DNA of 64,000 nt from Aquisalimonas sp. 2447 (GTDB lineage: Bacteria; Pseudomonadota; Gammaproteobacteria; Nitrococcales; Aquisalimonadaceae): assembly GCF_012044895.1 (NCBI RefSeq), contig NZ_CP050695.1:464501-528500 (forward strand), given 5' to 3'. The notes under the pieces were generated by a model that was not told where the DNA came from, ran no database searches, and worked only from the letters and a program-made list of their open reading frames with translations. The translations under genes were made by a program, and so were the position numbers. Below, one piece after another: positions 54,556 to 64,000 of this stretch (positions are counted from its first letter, which is position 1; the number at the start of each line of letters is the position of its first letter).

Positions 54556-55431
54556 ATGTTCCGTGGCAGCATGGTCGCGATGGTGACACCCATGCACGAG
54601 GACGGCTCGGTGGACGAGGCGTCTCTGCAGCGGCTGGTGGATTTCCACGTCGACAACGGCACCGATGCCATCGTTGCGGTTGGCACCACCGGCGAGGCGG
54701 CAACGCTCGATTACGAAGAGCACTGCTATCTCATGCGACGGACAGTGGAGATGGCCCGGGAGCGGATCGCCGTGATTGGCGGCAGCGGTGCCAACTCCAC
54801 CTGGGAGGCAATCAAGCTCACGCGCTGTGCCATGGAAGCCGGCTGTGATGCGGCGTTGCTGATCACGCCGTACTACAACAAGCCCACCCAGGAAGGGCTG
54901 TTTCGGCACTTTAGTGCCGTGGCAGAGGCTGTCCCGATCCCCCAGATCCTGTACAACGTGCCGGGCCGTACCGCCTGTGACATGCTTCCGGAGACAGTTG
55001 AGCGCCTGGCCGACATTCCCAACATCGTGGCGGTGAAGGAGGCCCACGGCACCATCCAGCGCCCACGGGAGATCCTGGAACGTTGCGGTGACCGGCTCGA
55101 CGTCTACAGCGGTGATGATGGCAATGCGCGCGAGATCATCCTCGCCGGCGGTAAGGGGTGCATCTCCGTGAGCGCCAACGTTGCCCCGCGGCTCATGCAC
55201 GACATGTGCATCGCCGCCATCGAGGGCGACCTGGAGAAGGCGGAAGAGCTGGATGCACGGCTGGCGGCCCTGCACAAGGCCCTGTTCGTGGAGACCAGTC
55301 CGATTCCGGTGAAGTGGGCCGTGAGCGAGATGGGCCTGATGGGCCCCACTCTGCGGCTGCCGCTGACGCCGTTGTCCGATGCCCACCACGAGACGGTCCG
55401 ACAGGCCATGAAGCTCGCGGGGGTCCAGTAA
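54556..55431 (+). CDS. dapA: 4-hydroxy-tetrahydrodipicolinate synthase
   Basis: A 291-residue aldolase of lysine and diaminopimelate biosynthesis. Schiff-base Lys161 (NIVAVKEAHG), Tyr133 (ILYNVPGRT) and GTTGEAATL at 43-51 match E. coli numbering exactly when the ATG at 54556 is used; GGGGG lies eight bases upstream. It condenses pyruvate with aspartate semialdehyde. bamC follows four bases later, the normal dapA-bamC pairing. Confidence 0.96.
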   Translation: MFRGSMVAMVTPMHEDGSVDEASLQRLVDFHVDNGTDAIVAVGTTGEAATLDYEEHCYLMRRTVEMARERIAVIGGSGANSTWEAIKLTRCAMEAGCDAALLITPYYNKPTQEGLFRHFSAVAEAVPIPQILYNVPGRTACDMLPETVERLADIPNIVAVKEAHGTIQRPREILERCGDRLDVYSGDDGNAREIILAGGKGCISVSANVAPRLMHDMCIAAIEGDLEKAEELDARLAALHKALFVETSPIPVKWAVSEMGLMGPTLRLPLTPLSDAHHETVRQAMKLAGVQ

Positions 55432-55434
55432 TCC

Positions 55435-56508
55435 ATGCTTGAGCCGGCTGGTCTGAAGCGTACTGCGCCCTTTGCCCTGGTGGTTGTCCTTGCGGTGCTG
55501 CTTGCCGCCTGTGGCGGCCGCGGTGCGCAGGAGCCCGAACGTGGCGAGCGCCTGACGGTGCCGCCGGATCTGTCCGCCGAACGCATCGGCCAGATCCCCG
55601 AGGGGCGTGGAGGGCGGGGCGCCGCGTCGCTGAGCGGCGAAGAGCGACGTGAGCGTGAACGCGCCGAGCGCGGTACTGCGCCGGAGCCGCTGGGCATGCG
55701 CATGCGCGGTCAGGGCGCCGAGCGCTGGCTGCAGGTGCAGGCGGAACCGGACCGCGTGTGGCAGGGGCTCGAGGCGTGGCTCGAGGCCGAGGGCGTCCCC
55801 GTGGCCCGCACCGATCGTGACAAGGGCATCATCGAGACCAACTGGCTACCGCGGCCGCTGGGGCCGGCGGGCGGCGCTCTGCTGGCGCTGGAGCGGGAGC
55901 CGGAGATGGCGCCCATGGCGGAGCAGTATCTGCTGCGTGTGGAGCCCACCGACGATCCGCAACGGACCGAGGTGTTTGTCAGTCATCGGCGGGTGGTGGC
56001 TAGCGGCGACGACGGCTGGGCCCCGCGGCCGGCCGATCGTGGCCTGGAAGCGGAACTGTTGCGCGGTTTCATGCTGCATCTGGGGGCCGAGGAGGAGTTC
56101 GCGGCCCAGCAGATTGCCCAGCGTGAGCAGCGCCTGGCGCGTCTGGATACCACCGAGGATGGTGAGCCGCGTCTGCTGGTGAGCGAGGGTTATCTGCAGA
56201 CCTGGCAGCGGGTTGGTTTGGCGGTGGATCGCGCGGCCTTTACCGTCGAGGATCGTAACCGTGCCCAGGGGCGGTTCCTGGTCCGTTACGATCCCACCGC
56301 GGATGATGATACCGAGGGTCCCGGTTTCTTCGGGCGCCTGGCTTTCTGGCGGGAACGTGAGCCGGAACTCGAGCCGGGCAACTACGCCATCATTGTCGGG
56401 TCCGCCGATGACGGAACAGCAGTTACGGTACGTGACGAGGATGGCGAACGCGTGCCCGACCGCCTGGCAGAGCGCCTGCTGACCCTCATAGACGATCAGT
56501 TGCGCTGA
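55435..56508 (+). CDS. bamC: Outer membrane assembly lipoprotein BamC
   Basis: A 357-residue lipoprotein with lipobox LAAC at residue 24 after a hydrophobic signal, an unstructured linker and two helix-grip domains (LQVQAEPDRVWQGLEAWLEAEGVPV and later VGLAVDRAAFTVEDRNRAQGRFLVRYDP). BamC is an accessory of the BAM outer-membrane protein insertion complex. Co-transcribed with dapA. Confidence 0.9.
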   Translation: MLEPAGLKRTAPFALVVVLAVLLAACGGRGAQEPERGERLTVPPDLSAERIGQIPEGRGGRGAASLSGEERRERERAERGTAPEPLGMRMRGQGAERWLQVQAEPDRVWQGLEAWLEAEGVPVARTDRDKGIIETNWLPRPLGPAGGALLALEREPEMAPMAEQYLLRVEPTDDPQRTEVFVSHRRVVASGDDGWAPRPADRGLEAELLRGFMLHLGAEEEFAAQQIAQREQRLARLDTTEDGEPRLLVSEGYLQTWQRVGLAVDRAAFTVEDRNRAQGRFLVRYDPTADDDTEGPGFFGRLAFWREREPELEPGNYAIIVGSADDGTAVTVRDEDGERVPDRLAERLLTLIDDQLR

Positions 56509-56569
56509 TTCACCGGCACCGGTGCTGTCGGTGAATCGGCGTTGTCGGGCCGCCCCGGGGCGGCCCGAC
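56507..56569 (+). terminator. Two strong hairpins between bamC and purL
   Basis: GATTCACCG (56507-56515) pairs with CGGTGAATC (56529-56537). Then GTCGGGCCGCCCC/GGGGCGGCCCGAC (56544-56569) is a perfect 26-base palindrome. The first hairpin starts at the bamC stop. No U-run, so it may block readthrough or protect mRNA ends. Confidence 0.55.
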
Positions 56570-56599
56570 GTCATTGCCCACGGCTGAAAAGCGAACACC

Positions 56600-59500
56600 A
56601 TGCTGCGTCTAAAAGGACACCCCGCCCTCTCCTCGTTCCGCCACGACAAGCTGCTGCAACGCCTTCGCGATGCCGCGCCCGCGGTCACCGCAGTGAGCGC
56701 CCACCACATCTACTTCGTGCAGGTCCACCAGGATCCCGACCCCGACGACCTGGCCACCCTGAAGGAGCTGCTGCTGGACGGTGCGGATCCCGAGATGGAC
56801 GAGACCGGCGACGCGGTACTGGTGGTTCCGCGTCCCGGCACGATTTCACCGTGGTCCACCAAGGCCACGGATATTGCGCACAACTGCGGTCTCCGCCGGG
56901 TGCGCCGGATCGAGCGCGGCGTGGTCTATCGCATCCGCTGCGGCAAGAGTTCCCTGGATGCGGCGGCGCTGACGGCCATCAAGCCTCTGCTCCACGACCG
57001 CATGACCGAGGCGGTGCTCGACGGCGACGACGCCGGCTCGTCGCTGTTCCAGGAGCAGTCGCCACGGCCGTTGCGCCACGTGGATCTGCTGGACGGCGGG
57101 CGTGAGGCCCTGGTGGCGGCCAACGACGCCATGGGGTTTGCGCTGGCGGACGATGAGATCGACTACCTGGTGGCGCGCTACCGTGAACTCGGGCGCAATC
57201 CCTCCGATGTGGAGCTGATGATGTTCGCCCAGGCGAACTCCGAACACTGCCGCCACAAGATCTTCCGTGCCGACTGGACCATCGACGGCGAGCCGCAGGC
57301 CCGTTCGCTTTTCGACATGATCCGCAATACCTATGAGCAGCGCCCGGACGGGGTGCTGTCCGCCTACAGCGACAATGCGGCGGTGGCCCAGGGGCCGGAG
57401 GTGGAACGCTTCTTCGCCGATCCGGTGGACCAGGTCTACCGGCCGCACACCGAGGCATCGCATCTGGTGATGAAGGTGGAAACCCATAATCATCCCACCG
57501 CCATTGCACCATTTCCCGGAGCGGCCACCGGTGCCGGCGGCGAGATCCGCGACGAAGGCGCCACCGGCCTGGGTGCGCGGCCCAAGGCGGGGCTTGCCGG
57601 CTTCGCCGTGTCCAACCTGCGCATCCCCGGTGCACTGCAGGCCTGGGAGCAGGACGACATCGGCCGGCCCGGCCGTATCGCCTCGCCGCTGGCGATCATG
57701 CTGGACGGCCCCATCGGTGCCGCCTCCTATAACAACGAGTTCGGTCGCCCGAATCTTGCTGGCTACTTCCGCACCTTCGAACAGCGTGTGCCCGGCGGCG
57801 CCGGTGACGAAGTCCGCGGTTACCACAAGCCCATCATGCTGGCCGGCGGCATGGGCGCCGTGCGGGATGCCCACGTGCACAAGCGCGAGGTGGCTGACCG
57901 GGCCCGGGTCATCGTGCTCGGCGGGCCGGCGATGCTTATCGGCCTGGGTGGCGGTGCCGCCTCATCGGTGAGCAGCGGCGCCAGCGACGCCGAGCTGGAT
58001 TTCGCCTCCGTGCAGCGCAGCAACCCGGAGATGCAGCGCCGCGCGCAGGAGGTGATCGACGCCTGCTGGCGGCTGGGTAGTGCCAACCCTGTGCTGTCCA
58101 TCCATGACGTGGGCGCCGGCGGGCTGTCCAATGCCGTGCCGGAGATACTCGAGGACAGTGACCGCGGCGGGCGCCTGGAATTGCGCGAAGTGCCCAACGA
58201 CGATCCCGGCATGTCCCCCATGGAGATCTGGAGCAACGAGGCGCAGGAGCGCTACGTGCTCGCCATCGCGCCGGAGGCTCTGGAGGACTTCCGCCGCATC
58301 TGCGAACGCGAGCGCTGCCCGTTCGCCGTCATCGGCGATGCCACCGCGGATCGGCAGTTGCTGCTCACCGACGCCACCCTGGGTGGGGACGCCGTGCACA
58401 TCCCCATGGATCTGCTCTTCGGCAAACCACCGAAGATGCACCGCGATGTCATCCGGGTGCAGCCGCAGAGCGCACCGCTGGGGCTGGAGGGAGTCAGTGT
58501 CGACGAGGCCGTGGAGCGCGTGCTGCGCCTGCCCACGGTGGCCGCCAAACACTTCCTGATTACCATCGGTGACCGCACCGTGACGGGCCTGGTGGCCCGG
58601 GATCAGATGGTCGGCCCCTGGCAGACCCCGGTCGCCGACGTCGCCGTTACCCTGGACGACTATACCGGCCACACCGGCGAGGCCATGGCCCTGGGTGAGC
58701 GTACCCCGGCGGCACTGCTGAATGCCCCGGCCTCCGGCCGCATGGCCGTGGCCGAAGCGCTCACCAACCTGGCCGCCGCCGACGTGGGCGACATCACCCG
58801 CGTGAACCTGTCCGCCAACTGGATGGCCCCCGCCGGCCATTCCGGTGAGGACGCCCGCCTCTACGACACCGTCCGGACGGTGGGCATGGAGCTGTGTCCG
58901 GCGCTGGGTATTGCCATTCCCGTGGGCAAGGATTCCATGTCCATGAAGACGGTCTGGCAGCAGGACGGCCAGGAGCGCAGCGTCACCGCACCCCTGTCCC
59001 TGGTGGTCTCTGCCTTCGCCACCGTTGATGACGCCCGCCGCACTCTGACCCCGGAACTCCGCGGTGACGCCGGCGATACCCGGCTGCTGCTGATCGATCT
59101 GGGTCGCGGCCGCAACCGCCTGGGTGCCTCGGCTCTGGCCCAGGTCTGCAGCGGCCTGGGCGACGCGCCCGCGGACCTGGACCGCGCCGAGGACCTGCGC
59201 GCCTTCTTCCAGACCATCCAGACCCTGAACCGGGACGGACTGCTGCTGGCCTACCACGACCGCAGCGACGGCGGTCTGCTGGCGACCCTGGCGGAGATGG
59301 TGTTCGCCGGCCGCATGGGCGTGACCATCGACCTTCCGCAGGGGGAGCCGCTGGCGGCGTTGTTCGCCGAGGAACCCGGGGCGGTGGTGCAGGTAGCGAG
59401 CCAGTGCCTGGAGTCCGTCACTGCCCGCCTGGATGCGGCAGGGCTGGGGGGCTGCGTGCATGTCATAGGTGCGCCCAACGACGACGACCGGTTGATGGTC

Positions 59501-60490
59501 CGCCTGGGCAACGACACCGTGCTCGACCGCGCCCGCACGGATCTGCAACGGTTGTGGCAGGAGACCACCTGGCGCATGCAGGCGTTGCGCGACAATCCCG
59601 GCTGCGCCGACGAGGAGTACGATGCCTTGCTGGATCAGGGCGATATGGGCCTGCACGCCGCCCTCAGCTTCGATCCCGCCGAGGACGTGGCCGCGCCCAT
59701 GATCGCCGCCGGCGCACGGCCACGGGTGGCGATTCTGCGGGAGCAGGGCGTCAACGGCCACATGGAAATGGCCGCTGCCTTCCACCTGGCCGGGTTCGAG
59801 GCGGTGGACGTGCACATGACCGACCTGCTACACGGCCGGATGTCCCTGAGTGATGTGCAAGGGCTGGTCGCCTGTGGTGGCTTTTCCTACGGCGACGTGC
59901 TTGGCGCCGGTGGCGGCTGGGCCAAGACCGTGCTGTTCAATCCGGTGCTGCGGGAGCAGTTCGGCACCTTCTTCCGCCGCAGTGACGCCTTCGCCCTGGG
60001 CGTGTGCAACGGCTGCCAGATGCTTGCCACCCTGCGTGAGCTGATTCCGGGCGCCGAACTTTGGCCGGATTTCGTGGGCAACCGCTCGGAGCAGTTCGAA
60101 GCACGGTTGGCCCAGGTGGAAGTGGTGGAATCACCGTCCCTGTTCCTGCGCGGCATGGAAGGCTCGCGCATGCCCATCGCCGTGGCCCACGGCGAGGGCC
60201 GGGCCGCATTCTCCGGCGACCGCGGACCCCGCAAACTTGCCTCCGCCGACCTGGTCAGCATGCGTTACACCGACGCCCGGGGCAGGCCGGCCGAGCGCTA
60301 TCCCGCCAACCCCAACGGCTCGCCGGACGGCATTACCGGCGTGACCACACATGACGGTCGTGTCACCATTATGATGCCTCATCCGGAACGCGTCTTTCGT
60401 ACCGTGCAGCACAGCTGGCATCCGACGGAGTGGGGTGAATACGGGCCGTGGATGCGCATGTTCCGCAACGCGCGCGCCTGGCTCGGCTGA
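56600..60490 (+). CDS. purL: Phosphoribosylformylglycinamidine synthase
   Basis: A 1296-residue large-form FGAM synthetase of purine biosynthesis: N-terminal PurS-like domain, linker, two ATP-binding/synthetase halves ([65 protein letters not shown]) and C-terminal glutaminase with nucleophile Cys (GVCNGCQML) and His/Glu dyad (MMPHPERVF). E. coli PurL is 1295 residues. Monocistronic. Confidence 0.97.
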   Translation: MLRLKGHPALSSFRHDKLLQRLRDAAPAVTAVSAHHIYFVQVHQDPDPDDLATLKELLLDGADPEMDETGDAVLVVPRPGTISPWSTKATDIAHNCGLRRVRRIERGVVYRIRCGKSSLDAAALTAIKPLLHDRMTEAVLDGDDAGSSLFQEQSPRPLRHVDLLDGGREALVAANDAMGFALADDEIDYLVARYRELGRNPSDVELMMFAQANSEHCRHKIFRADWTIDGEPQARSLFDMIRNTYEQRPDGVLSAYSDNAAVAQGPEVERFFADPVDQVYRPHTEASHLVMKVETHNHPTAIAPFPGAATGAGGEIRDEGATGLGARPKAGLAGFAVSNLRIPGALQAWEQDDIGRPGRIASPLAIMLDGPIGAASYNNEFGRPNLAGYFRTFEQRVPGGAGDEVRGYHKPIMLAGGMGAVRDAHVHKREVADRARVIVLGGPAMLIGLGGGAASSVSSGASDAELDFASVQRSNPEMQRRAQEVIDACWRLGSANPVLSIHDVGAGGLSNAVPEILEDSDRGGRLELREVPNDDPGMSPMEIWSNEAQERYVLAIAPEALEDFRRICERERCPFAVIGDATADRQLLLTDATLGGDAVHIPMDLLFGKPPKMHRDVIRVQPQSAPLGLEGVSVDEAVERVLRLPTVAAKHFLITIGDRTVTGLVARDQMVGPWQTPVADVAVTLDDYTGHTGEAMALGERTPAALLNAPASGRMAVAEALTNLAAADVGDITRVNLSANWMAPAGHSGEDARLYDTVRTVGMELCPALGIAIPVGKDSMSMKTVWQQDGQERSVTAPLSLVVSAFATVDDARRTLTPELRGDAGDTRLLLIDLGRGRNRLGASALAQVCSGLGDAPADLDRAEDLRAFFQTIQTLNRDGLLLAYHDRSDGGLLATLAEMVFAGRMGVTIDLPQGEPLAALFAEEPGAVVQVASQCLESVTARLDAAGLGGCVHVIGAPNDDDRLMVRLGNDTVLDRARTDLQRLWQETTWRMQALRDNPGCADEEYDALLDQGDMGLHAALSFDPAEDVAAPMIAAGARPRVAILREQGVNGHMEMAAAFHLAGFEAVDVHMTDLLHGRMSLSDVQGLVACGGFSYGDVLGAGGGWAKTVLFNPVLREQFGTFFRRSDAFALGVCNGCQMLATLRELIPGAELWPDFVGNRSEQFEARLAQVEVVESPSLFLRGMEGSRMPIAVAHGEGRAAFSGDRGPRKLASADLVSMRYTDARGRPAERYPANPNGSPDGITGVTTHDGRVTIMMPHPERVFRTVQHSWHPTEWGEYGPWMRMFRNARAWLG

Positions 60491-60543
60491 TACGACGACG
60501 TCCGATACTGACCTGAAAGGCCAGTACCAACAGGGAGAATGCC

Positions 60544-62091
60544 ATGCCTGCCGCAGTGGACTGGCTGGACCGCCGTGCCCGTCTGAGCCCCGCCCGGACC
60601 GCGCTGATCGACGCCGCCAGTGGCGAGCGGATCAGCTACGCCGCCTGGAATGTCGCCGCCAACCGCACTGCGCGCTACCTCTCCGGCCGACTGGGGCTGA
60701 TCCCGGGCGAGCGGGTGGCGGTGCTGGCGGGCAACTGCGTGGCCTACCTGGACCTGCTGTTCGCCTGCAACAAGACCGGCACCGTCCTGCAGAACCTGAA
60801 CTGGCGCCTGGCGGAGGACGAGCTCGGTGCCCTGATCCGGGACGCCGCGCCGGCGGTGCTGTTCTACGGGCCGGACTTCCGCGCCACGGTGGAGCGTCTG
60901 CGCGAGACGGACGCCTGTGCAAGCATTCGCGAATGGGTGGCGCTGGAGGGTGAGCCGCTGGGGGGCGATGCCCGCCTGGCTGCCCGCGAGGACGAGTCGG
61001 CGGTTACACCCGCGATGCCGGCGCTGGATCACGACGATCCATGGGTCATCTGCTACACCGGGGGGACCACCGGCCTGCCCAAGGGGGCAATCCTGAGCCA
61101 CGGCAACATCTCCTGGAATGCGATCAACACCGTCTCCAGCTGGGGGCTCGGTCCCGAGGACACCGCCATTCTCAATGCGCCGCTGTTCCACACCGGCGCG
61201 CTCAACGTCTTCACCACGCCGCTGGTGCACACCGGCGGCTGCAGCATTGTCTGCGCCGGCTTCGATGCCAACCAGGTGTTCGACCTGATCGCCGGCGACC
61301 AGGTGAGCCTGTTCTTCGGAGTGCCCACCATGTTCTCCATGCTGCAGGAACACGCCCGCTGGGAGGAGGCGGACTTCTCCCGCCTCAAGCTGGTGATCAG
61401 CGGCGGCGCCCCGTGCCCGCTGCCGGTATTCGAGCGCTTCTGGCAGCGCGGCGTGGATTTCAAGACCGGCTACGGCTTGACCGAGGCCGGACCCAATACG
61501 TTCTGGTTGCCGCCGGAACAGGTTCGCGACAAGCCGGGGGCGGTGGGCTATCCGCTGTTCCATGTGGAAGTGGCGCTGCGGGATACCGCGACGGGGGAAA
61601 CGGTGACCGCGCCCGGGACCACCGGCGAGCTGCTCATCCGCGGCCCGCATCGCACGCCCGGCTACTGGAACCGGCCCGACGCCACCGCCGAGGCCATCGA
61701 CCCCGAGGGCTGGCTGCACACCGGCGATCTGGCGCGCTTCGACGCCGACGGCGCCTACACCATCGTCGGCCGGCTCAAGGACATGTACATCTCCGGCGGC
61801 GAGAACGTCTATCCCGCGGAGATCGAGAACGTCCTCCACACCCACACGGAGATCAGCGATGCCGCCGTGTTCGGTCTGCCGGACCGCACCTGGGGCGAGA
61901 TCGGCTGCGCCGCCGTGGTGCCGGCGGCCGGGGCGGAGCTGCAGGCCGGCAGCCTGCGGGCCTGGCTCAAGGAGCGCCTGGCCCGCTACAAGGTGCCGCG
62001 GCGCATCGAGTTCGTCGACACCCTGCCGGTGACCGGCGCCGGCAAGGTGGACAAGCGCGCCCTGCAGGAGCACTACACCGACAGCGATTGA
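60544..62091 (+). CDS. AMP-forming acyl-CoA synthetase
   Basis: A 515-residue adenylate-forming enzyme: [15 protein letters not shown]-loop, [60 protein letters not shown], and the C-terminal Lys in [15 protein letters not shown]. It activates a fatty or aromatic acid as CoA thioester; which one is not decided. It is distinct from fadD at 41 kb. It lies 53 bases after purL but is probably independent. Confidence 0.9.
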   Translation: MPAAVDWLDRRARLSPARTALIDAASGERISYAAWNVAANRTARYLSGRLGLIPGERVAVLAGNCVAYLDLLFACNKTGTVLQNLNWRLAEDELGALIRDAAPAVLFYGPDFRATVERLRETDACASIREWVALEGEPLGGDARLAAREDESAVTPAMPALDHDDPWVICYTGGTTGLPKGAILSHGNISWNAINTVSSWGLGPEDTAILNAPLFHTGALNVFTTPLVHTGGCSIVCAGFDANQVFDLIAGDQVSLFFGVPTMFSMLQEHARWEEADFSRLKLVISGGAPCPLPVFERFWQRGVDFKTGYGLTEAGPNTFWLPPEQVRDKPGAVGYPLFHVEVALRDTATGETVTAPGTTGELLIRGPHRTPGYWNRPDATAEAIDPEGWLHTGDLARFDADGAYTIVGRLKDMYISGGENVYPAEIENVLHTHTEISDAAVFGLPDRTWGEIGCAAVVPAAGAELQAGSLRAWLKERLARYKVPRRIEFVDTLPVTGAGKVDKRALQEHYTDSD

Positions 62092-62129
62092 TGCAATCAA
62101 CCCGGATTGAACCGCCCGGGTTGGCAGGT

Positions 62130-62223
62130 GTAGGGCGGACCTTCAGGTCCGCCGCCCTCAGGGCCGCGCAGGCCCCGGCCCCGTATGAATGTCCGCGGTG
62201 GTGGACCTGAAGGTCCACCCTAC
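62130..62223. repeat. REP-like palindromic pair
   Basis: GTAGGGCGGACCTTCAGGTCCGCC (62130-62153) and GGTGGACCTGAAGGTCCACCCTAC (62200-62223): each is itself a palindrome and together they form a larger inverted pair 46 bases apart with compensating C/T changes. Organisation is that of a REP doublet (REPIN). Confidence 0.7.
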
Positions 62224-62242
62224 GAATCCCGGAGGTCCACGC

Positions 62243-62512
62243 GTGCAGTTCATCACCTACCAGGGCCACAACACCCTCAGCCTGCGCCAGCTCGACCAGC
62301 TCAACGGCGTGCCCAAGGGCACCACGTTTCGCCTGTTCAAGCGCTGCGACGCCCTGCAGGAGGGGCAGGATTTTCTCTATCTGGCCGCGGACGCTGCCCC
62401 GGAGCAGATCCGGGCCTGGCGGGAGGCGGGGCTGATCTACCCGGCGACGGTGAACGTGGTGCTGCTCACGGAGACCGGTTATCGGAAACTGCAGACAATG
62501 GCGGGGCGGTGA
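62243..62512 (+). CDS. ORF6N/antirepressor-like small protein
   Basis: An 89-residue protein starting at a GTG with GGAGG seven bases upstream. The segment LSLRQLDQLNGVPKGTTFRLFKRC and the later TVNVVLLTETGYRKLQTM resemble phage ORF6N/Ant-type DNA-binding domains, which are common as orphan genes. No phage genes accompany it. Function unknown. Confidence 0.5.
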   Translation: MQFITYQGHNTLSLRQLDQLNGVPKGTTFRLFKRCDALQEGQDFLYLAADAAPEQIRAWREAGLIYPATVNVVLLTETGYRKLQTMAGR

Positions 62513-62587
62513 GTGCTGGCCGCGGCGAGGCGAGCCGGAAAGGCCATTCTGGCCATTCCAGCATCCTGCAGAACGGCGCAGAACGGC

Positions 62588-62605
62588 GTAGGGCGGATCT
62601 TCAGG
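62588..62605 (+). repeat. Interrupted REP-like half at the intron border
   Basis: GTAGGGCGGATCTTCAGG matches the first half of the REP palindrome at 62130 with one change; the other arm is missing and intron sequence begins. Confidence 0.5.
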
Positions 62606-63204
62606 AGCGCCAGGCGAAGCCTGGTCGCTTGGGATTGGTGGCATGGAGGCGGCCATGAAATTGCGAGAGGGACCCAGCGGGCCGTTGAGCCCGCCCGGTA
62701 GAGGTTGGCCACCAGCCGGAAGCGAGTCTTGCGCTGCAGTGGGTAACTGCTGTGGTGAAGCGTAGACAGCGAGTGTCCAGGCTGCGTGATTGAGCCCCGA
62801 AATCCGCGACATTGTGGGTGCCGACGGTGTCTGAAGACCGGAAGGCAGTAACGCTGCACTGTAGAGGCCTGGTGTGGTGTGCCCGCCGGGGTCCGAGAGC
62901 GGGGCATGGGCACATTGGGGTCCCCCAGGAACCTGGGAGGGCCTGTCGTCTCCGCCTAAGAAGTAGACGGTGCGGGCGACCGCTGATCCGCAGTCCGGGC
63001 CAGTGGTGGGAGCGTCCTCCTGCTGCTGGAGCGAAGGCTGAGGGCGCTGCGGCGGTATGGTGCTGCGAGGACAGCCAGAGCGGTGCCAGACGGGCGGCAG
63101 GCAGTCGGAGTCTCCCATAGTACCGGAGCAGCCGGGGAACGCGCCCCAGCGGACCCGGTGAAGGGGAAGGGGAGACCGTGTGAGTGGAGCTGTTGGAGGG
63201 ACCG
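62605..63204 (+). ncRNA. Group II intron RNA, 5' part (domains I-IV)
   Basis: About 600 bases with no gene before the intron reverse transcriptase. The region has the look of a group II ribozyme: conserved-type segments around 62745 and 62830-62860, then AGTCTCCCATAGTACCGGAG near 63110 and the purine-rich AAGGGGAAGGGGAGA just before the coding start. The 5' edge (62605 or nearby, GAGCG in place of GUGYG) is not certain. The 3' domains lie beyond the window. Confidence 0.6.
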
Positions 63205-64000
63205 ATGGCGGAGGCATTGGACTCTGATCTCATCTCAACGCGATGCCAACAGATAGCGGATCTGGCGCGGCGTCTTCCGGACAGGCCGCTTTTGACGTTG
63301 GCCCATCACATTGACGAGGCGTGGTTGCGTGAGGCGTATCGACGCACGCGCAAGGACGGGGCGCCGGGCGTTGATGGTCGCACGGGTGCCGCCTACGGCG
63401 AGGAGCTTGAGGCGAACCTGAGCTCGCTGCTGGAGCGGGCGAAGTCCGGGGCGTACCGGGCGCCGCCGGTGCGGGGCACCTCGATCCCCAAGGGTGACGG
63501 GAGCGAGCGCCGAGCGCTCGGCATTCCGACGTTTGAGGACAAGGTGCTCCAGCGGGCGGTGGCGATGGTGCTGGAGGCGGTCTACGAGCCGGAGTTCCAC
63601 GAGGGCTCGTACGGCTTCCGCCGGGACGCTCGGCGCACCAGGCGCTGCAGGCGGTCTGGCGGCCGTTGATGGCGATGGGCGGTGGCTGGGTGATTGATCT
63701 TGACGTGCGCAAGTTCTTTGACCGGGTCGACCATGGTCTGTTGCGGGAGGTGCTGCGTCGGCGGGTACGTGACGGCGTGCTGGTTCGGTTGATCGGCAAA
63801 TGGTTGAACGCCGGCGTGCTGGAGGAAGGGCAGTGGCGCCAGCCCGGGCGGGGCACCCCGCAGGGCGGGGTGATCTCGCCGATGCTCGCCAACATTTTCC
63901 TCCACGAGGTGCTGGATACGTGGTTCGAGGACAGTGTCCGGCCCCGGTTGCGCGGTGAGGCGCACCTGGTGCGTTTTGCCGACGATGCGCTGCTGGTGTT
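63205..64000 (+). pseudogene. Group II intron reverse transcriptase, frameshifted and cut by the window end
   Basis: N-terminal RT part ([66 protein letters not shown]) reads in one frame from the ATG at 63205 (GGAGGG upstream) to about 63620. There a base is missing in the RPGRSAH segment (CGCC-GGGACGCTCGGCGCAC). Translation continues in the next frame as [34 protein letters not shown], then [17 protein letters not shown] and the catalytic FADD box ([10 protein letters not shown]) at the very end. The enzyme is thus broken unless the missing base is a sequencing error. Maturase and endonuclease parts are outside. Confidence 0.85.

Noticed and set aside
57962..59815. 617-codon open frame on the minus strand across purL
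   Set aside because: It is the mirror of a G+C-rich coding gene with intact purL on the plus strand; the antisense product is His/Gly/Ala-rich without domains.

Overview
The window is about 64 kb of G+C-rich chromosome from a gammaproteobacterium. Gene content and order (ybgC-tolQRAB-pal-cpoB-queE-queC-tRNA-Lys, ruvCAB next to glrK-qseG-glrR, gcvR/dapA/bamC/purL, a class III PhaE-PhaC polyester synthase) and the acidic proteins suggest a halophilic or haloalkaliphilic purple-bacteria relative (Ectothiorhodospiraceae-like). The genus is not fixed by the sequence.

Region 1 (1-19,650) is accessory DNA ending at a tyrosine integrase that abuts the 3' end of an intact tRNA-Lys gene. It carries many nuclease or DNA-handling genes: an SNase-like protein, a single-chain Type ISP restriction-modification enzyme, an Mrr-type fragment, a secreted EEP-HhH nuclease, a NERD protein, a GIY-YIG-like protein, a SRAP protein and a DprA-like SLOG protein. 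It also holds a divergent CsrA paralogue, two small low-G+C membrane proteins, an Asn/Gln-rich secreted protein and non-coding GC-rich repeat modules. From 14.3 to 19.6 kb lies a compact phage/ICE-type operon: a probable strand-annealing protein, a RecE-like exonuclease, an SSB-like protein, an excisionase and the integrase. It begins with a promoter embedded in an ATATGCTT/AAGCATAT inverted repeat. No left attachment site was recognised, so the island may extend beyond base 1.

Region 2 (19,650-33,120, all minus strand) is core genome: tRNA-Lys, queuosine genes queC and queE, the Tol-Pal envelope operon, the GlrK-QseG-GlrR two-component system, ruvCAB and yebC.

Region 3 (33,490-45,470) holds a complete Liv-type ABC importer operon, a patatin-like phospholipase, a cNMP-HDOD protein, an acyl-CoA ligase, pabB and a second HDOD protein.

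Region 4 (45,670-50,930) is a polyhydroxybutyrate locus: phaA, phaR and phaB on the plus strand, phaE and phaC on the minus strand. Between the two halves lie two tandem small-RNA candidates that share an identical 65-base 3' module containing a CUUCUCCUCC (anti-Shine-Dalgarno) segment and a strong terminator. phaB has a promoter with a perfect 8-bp inverted repeat.

Region 5 (50,990-64,000) is core genome again: bepA, a PerM-type permease, gcvR, dapA, bamC, purL and an acyl-CoA synthetase. It ends in REP-like palindromes and a group II intron whose reverse transcriptase carries a single-base frameshift and runs off the window.
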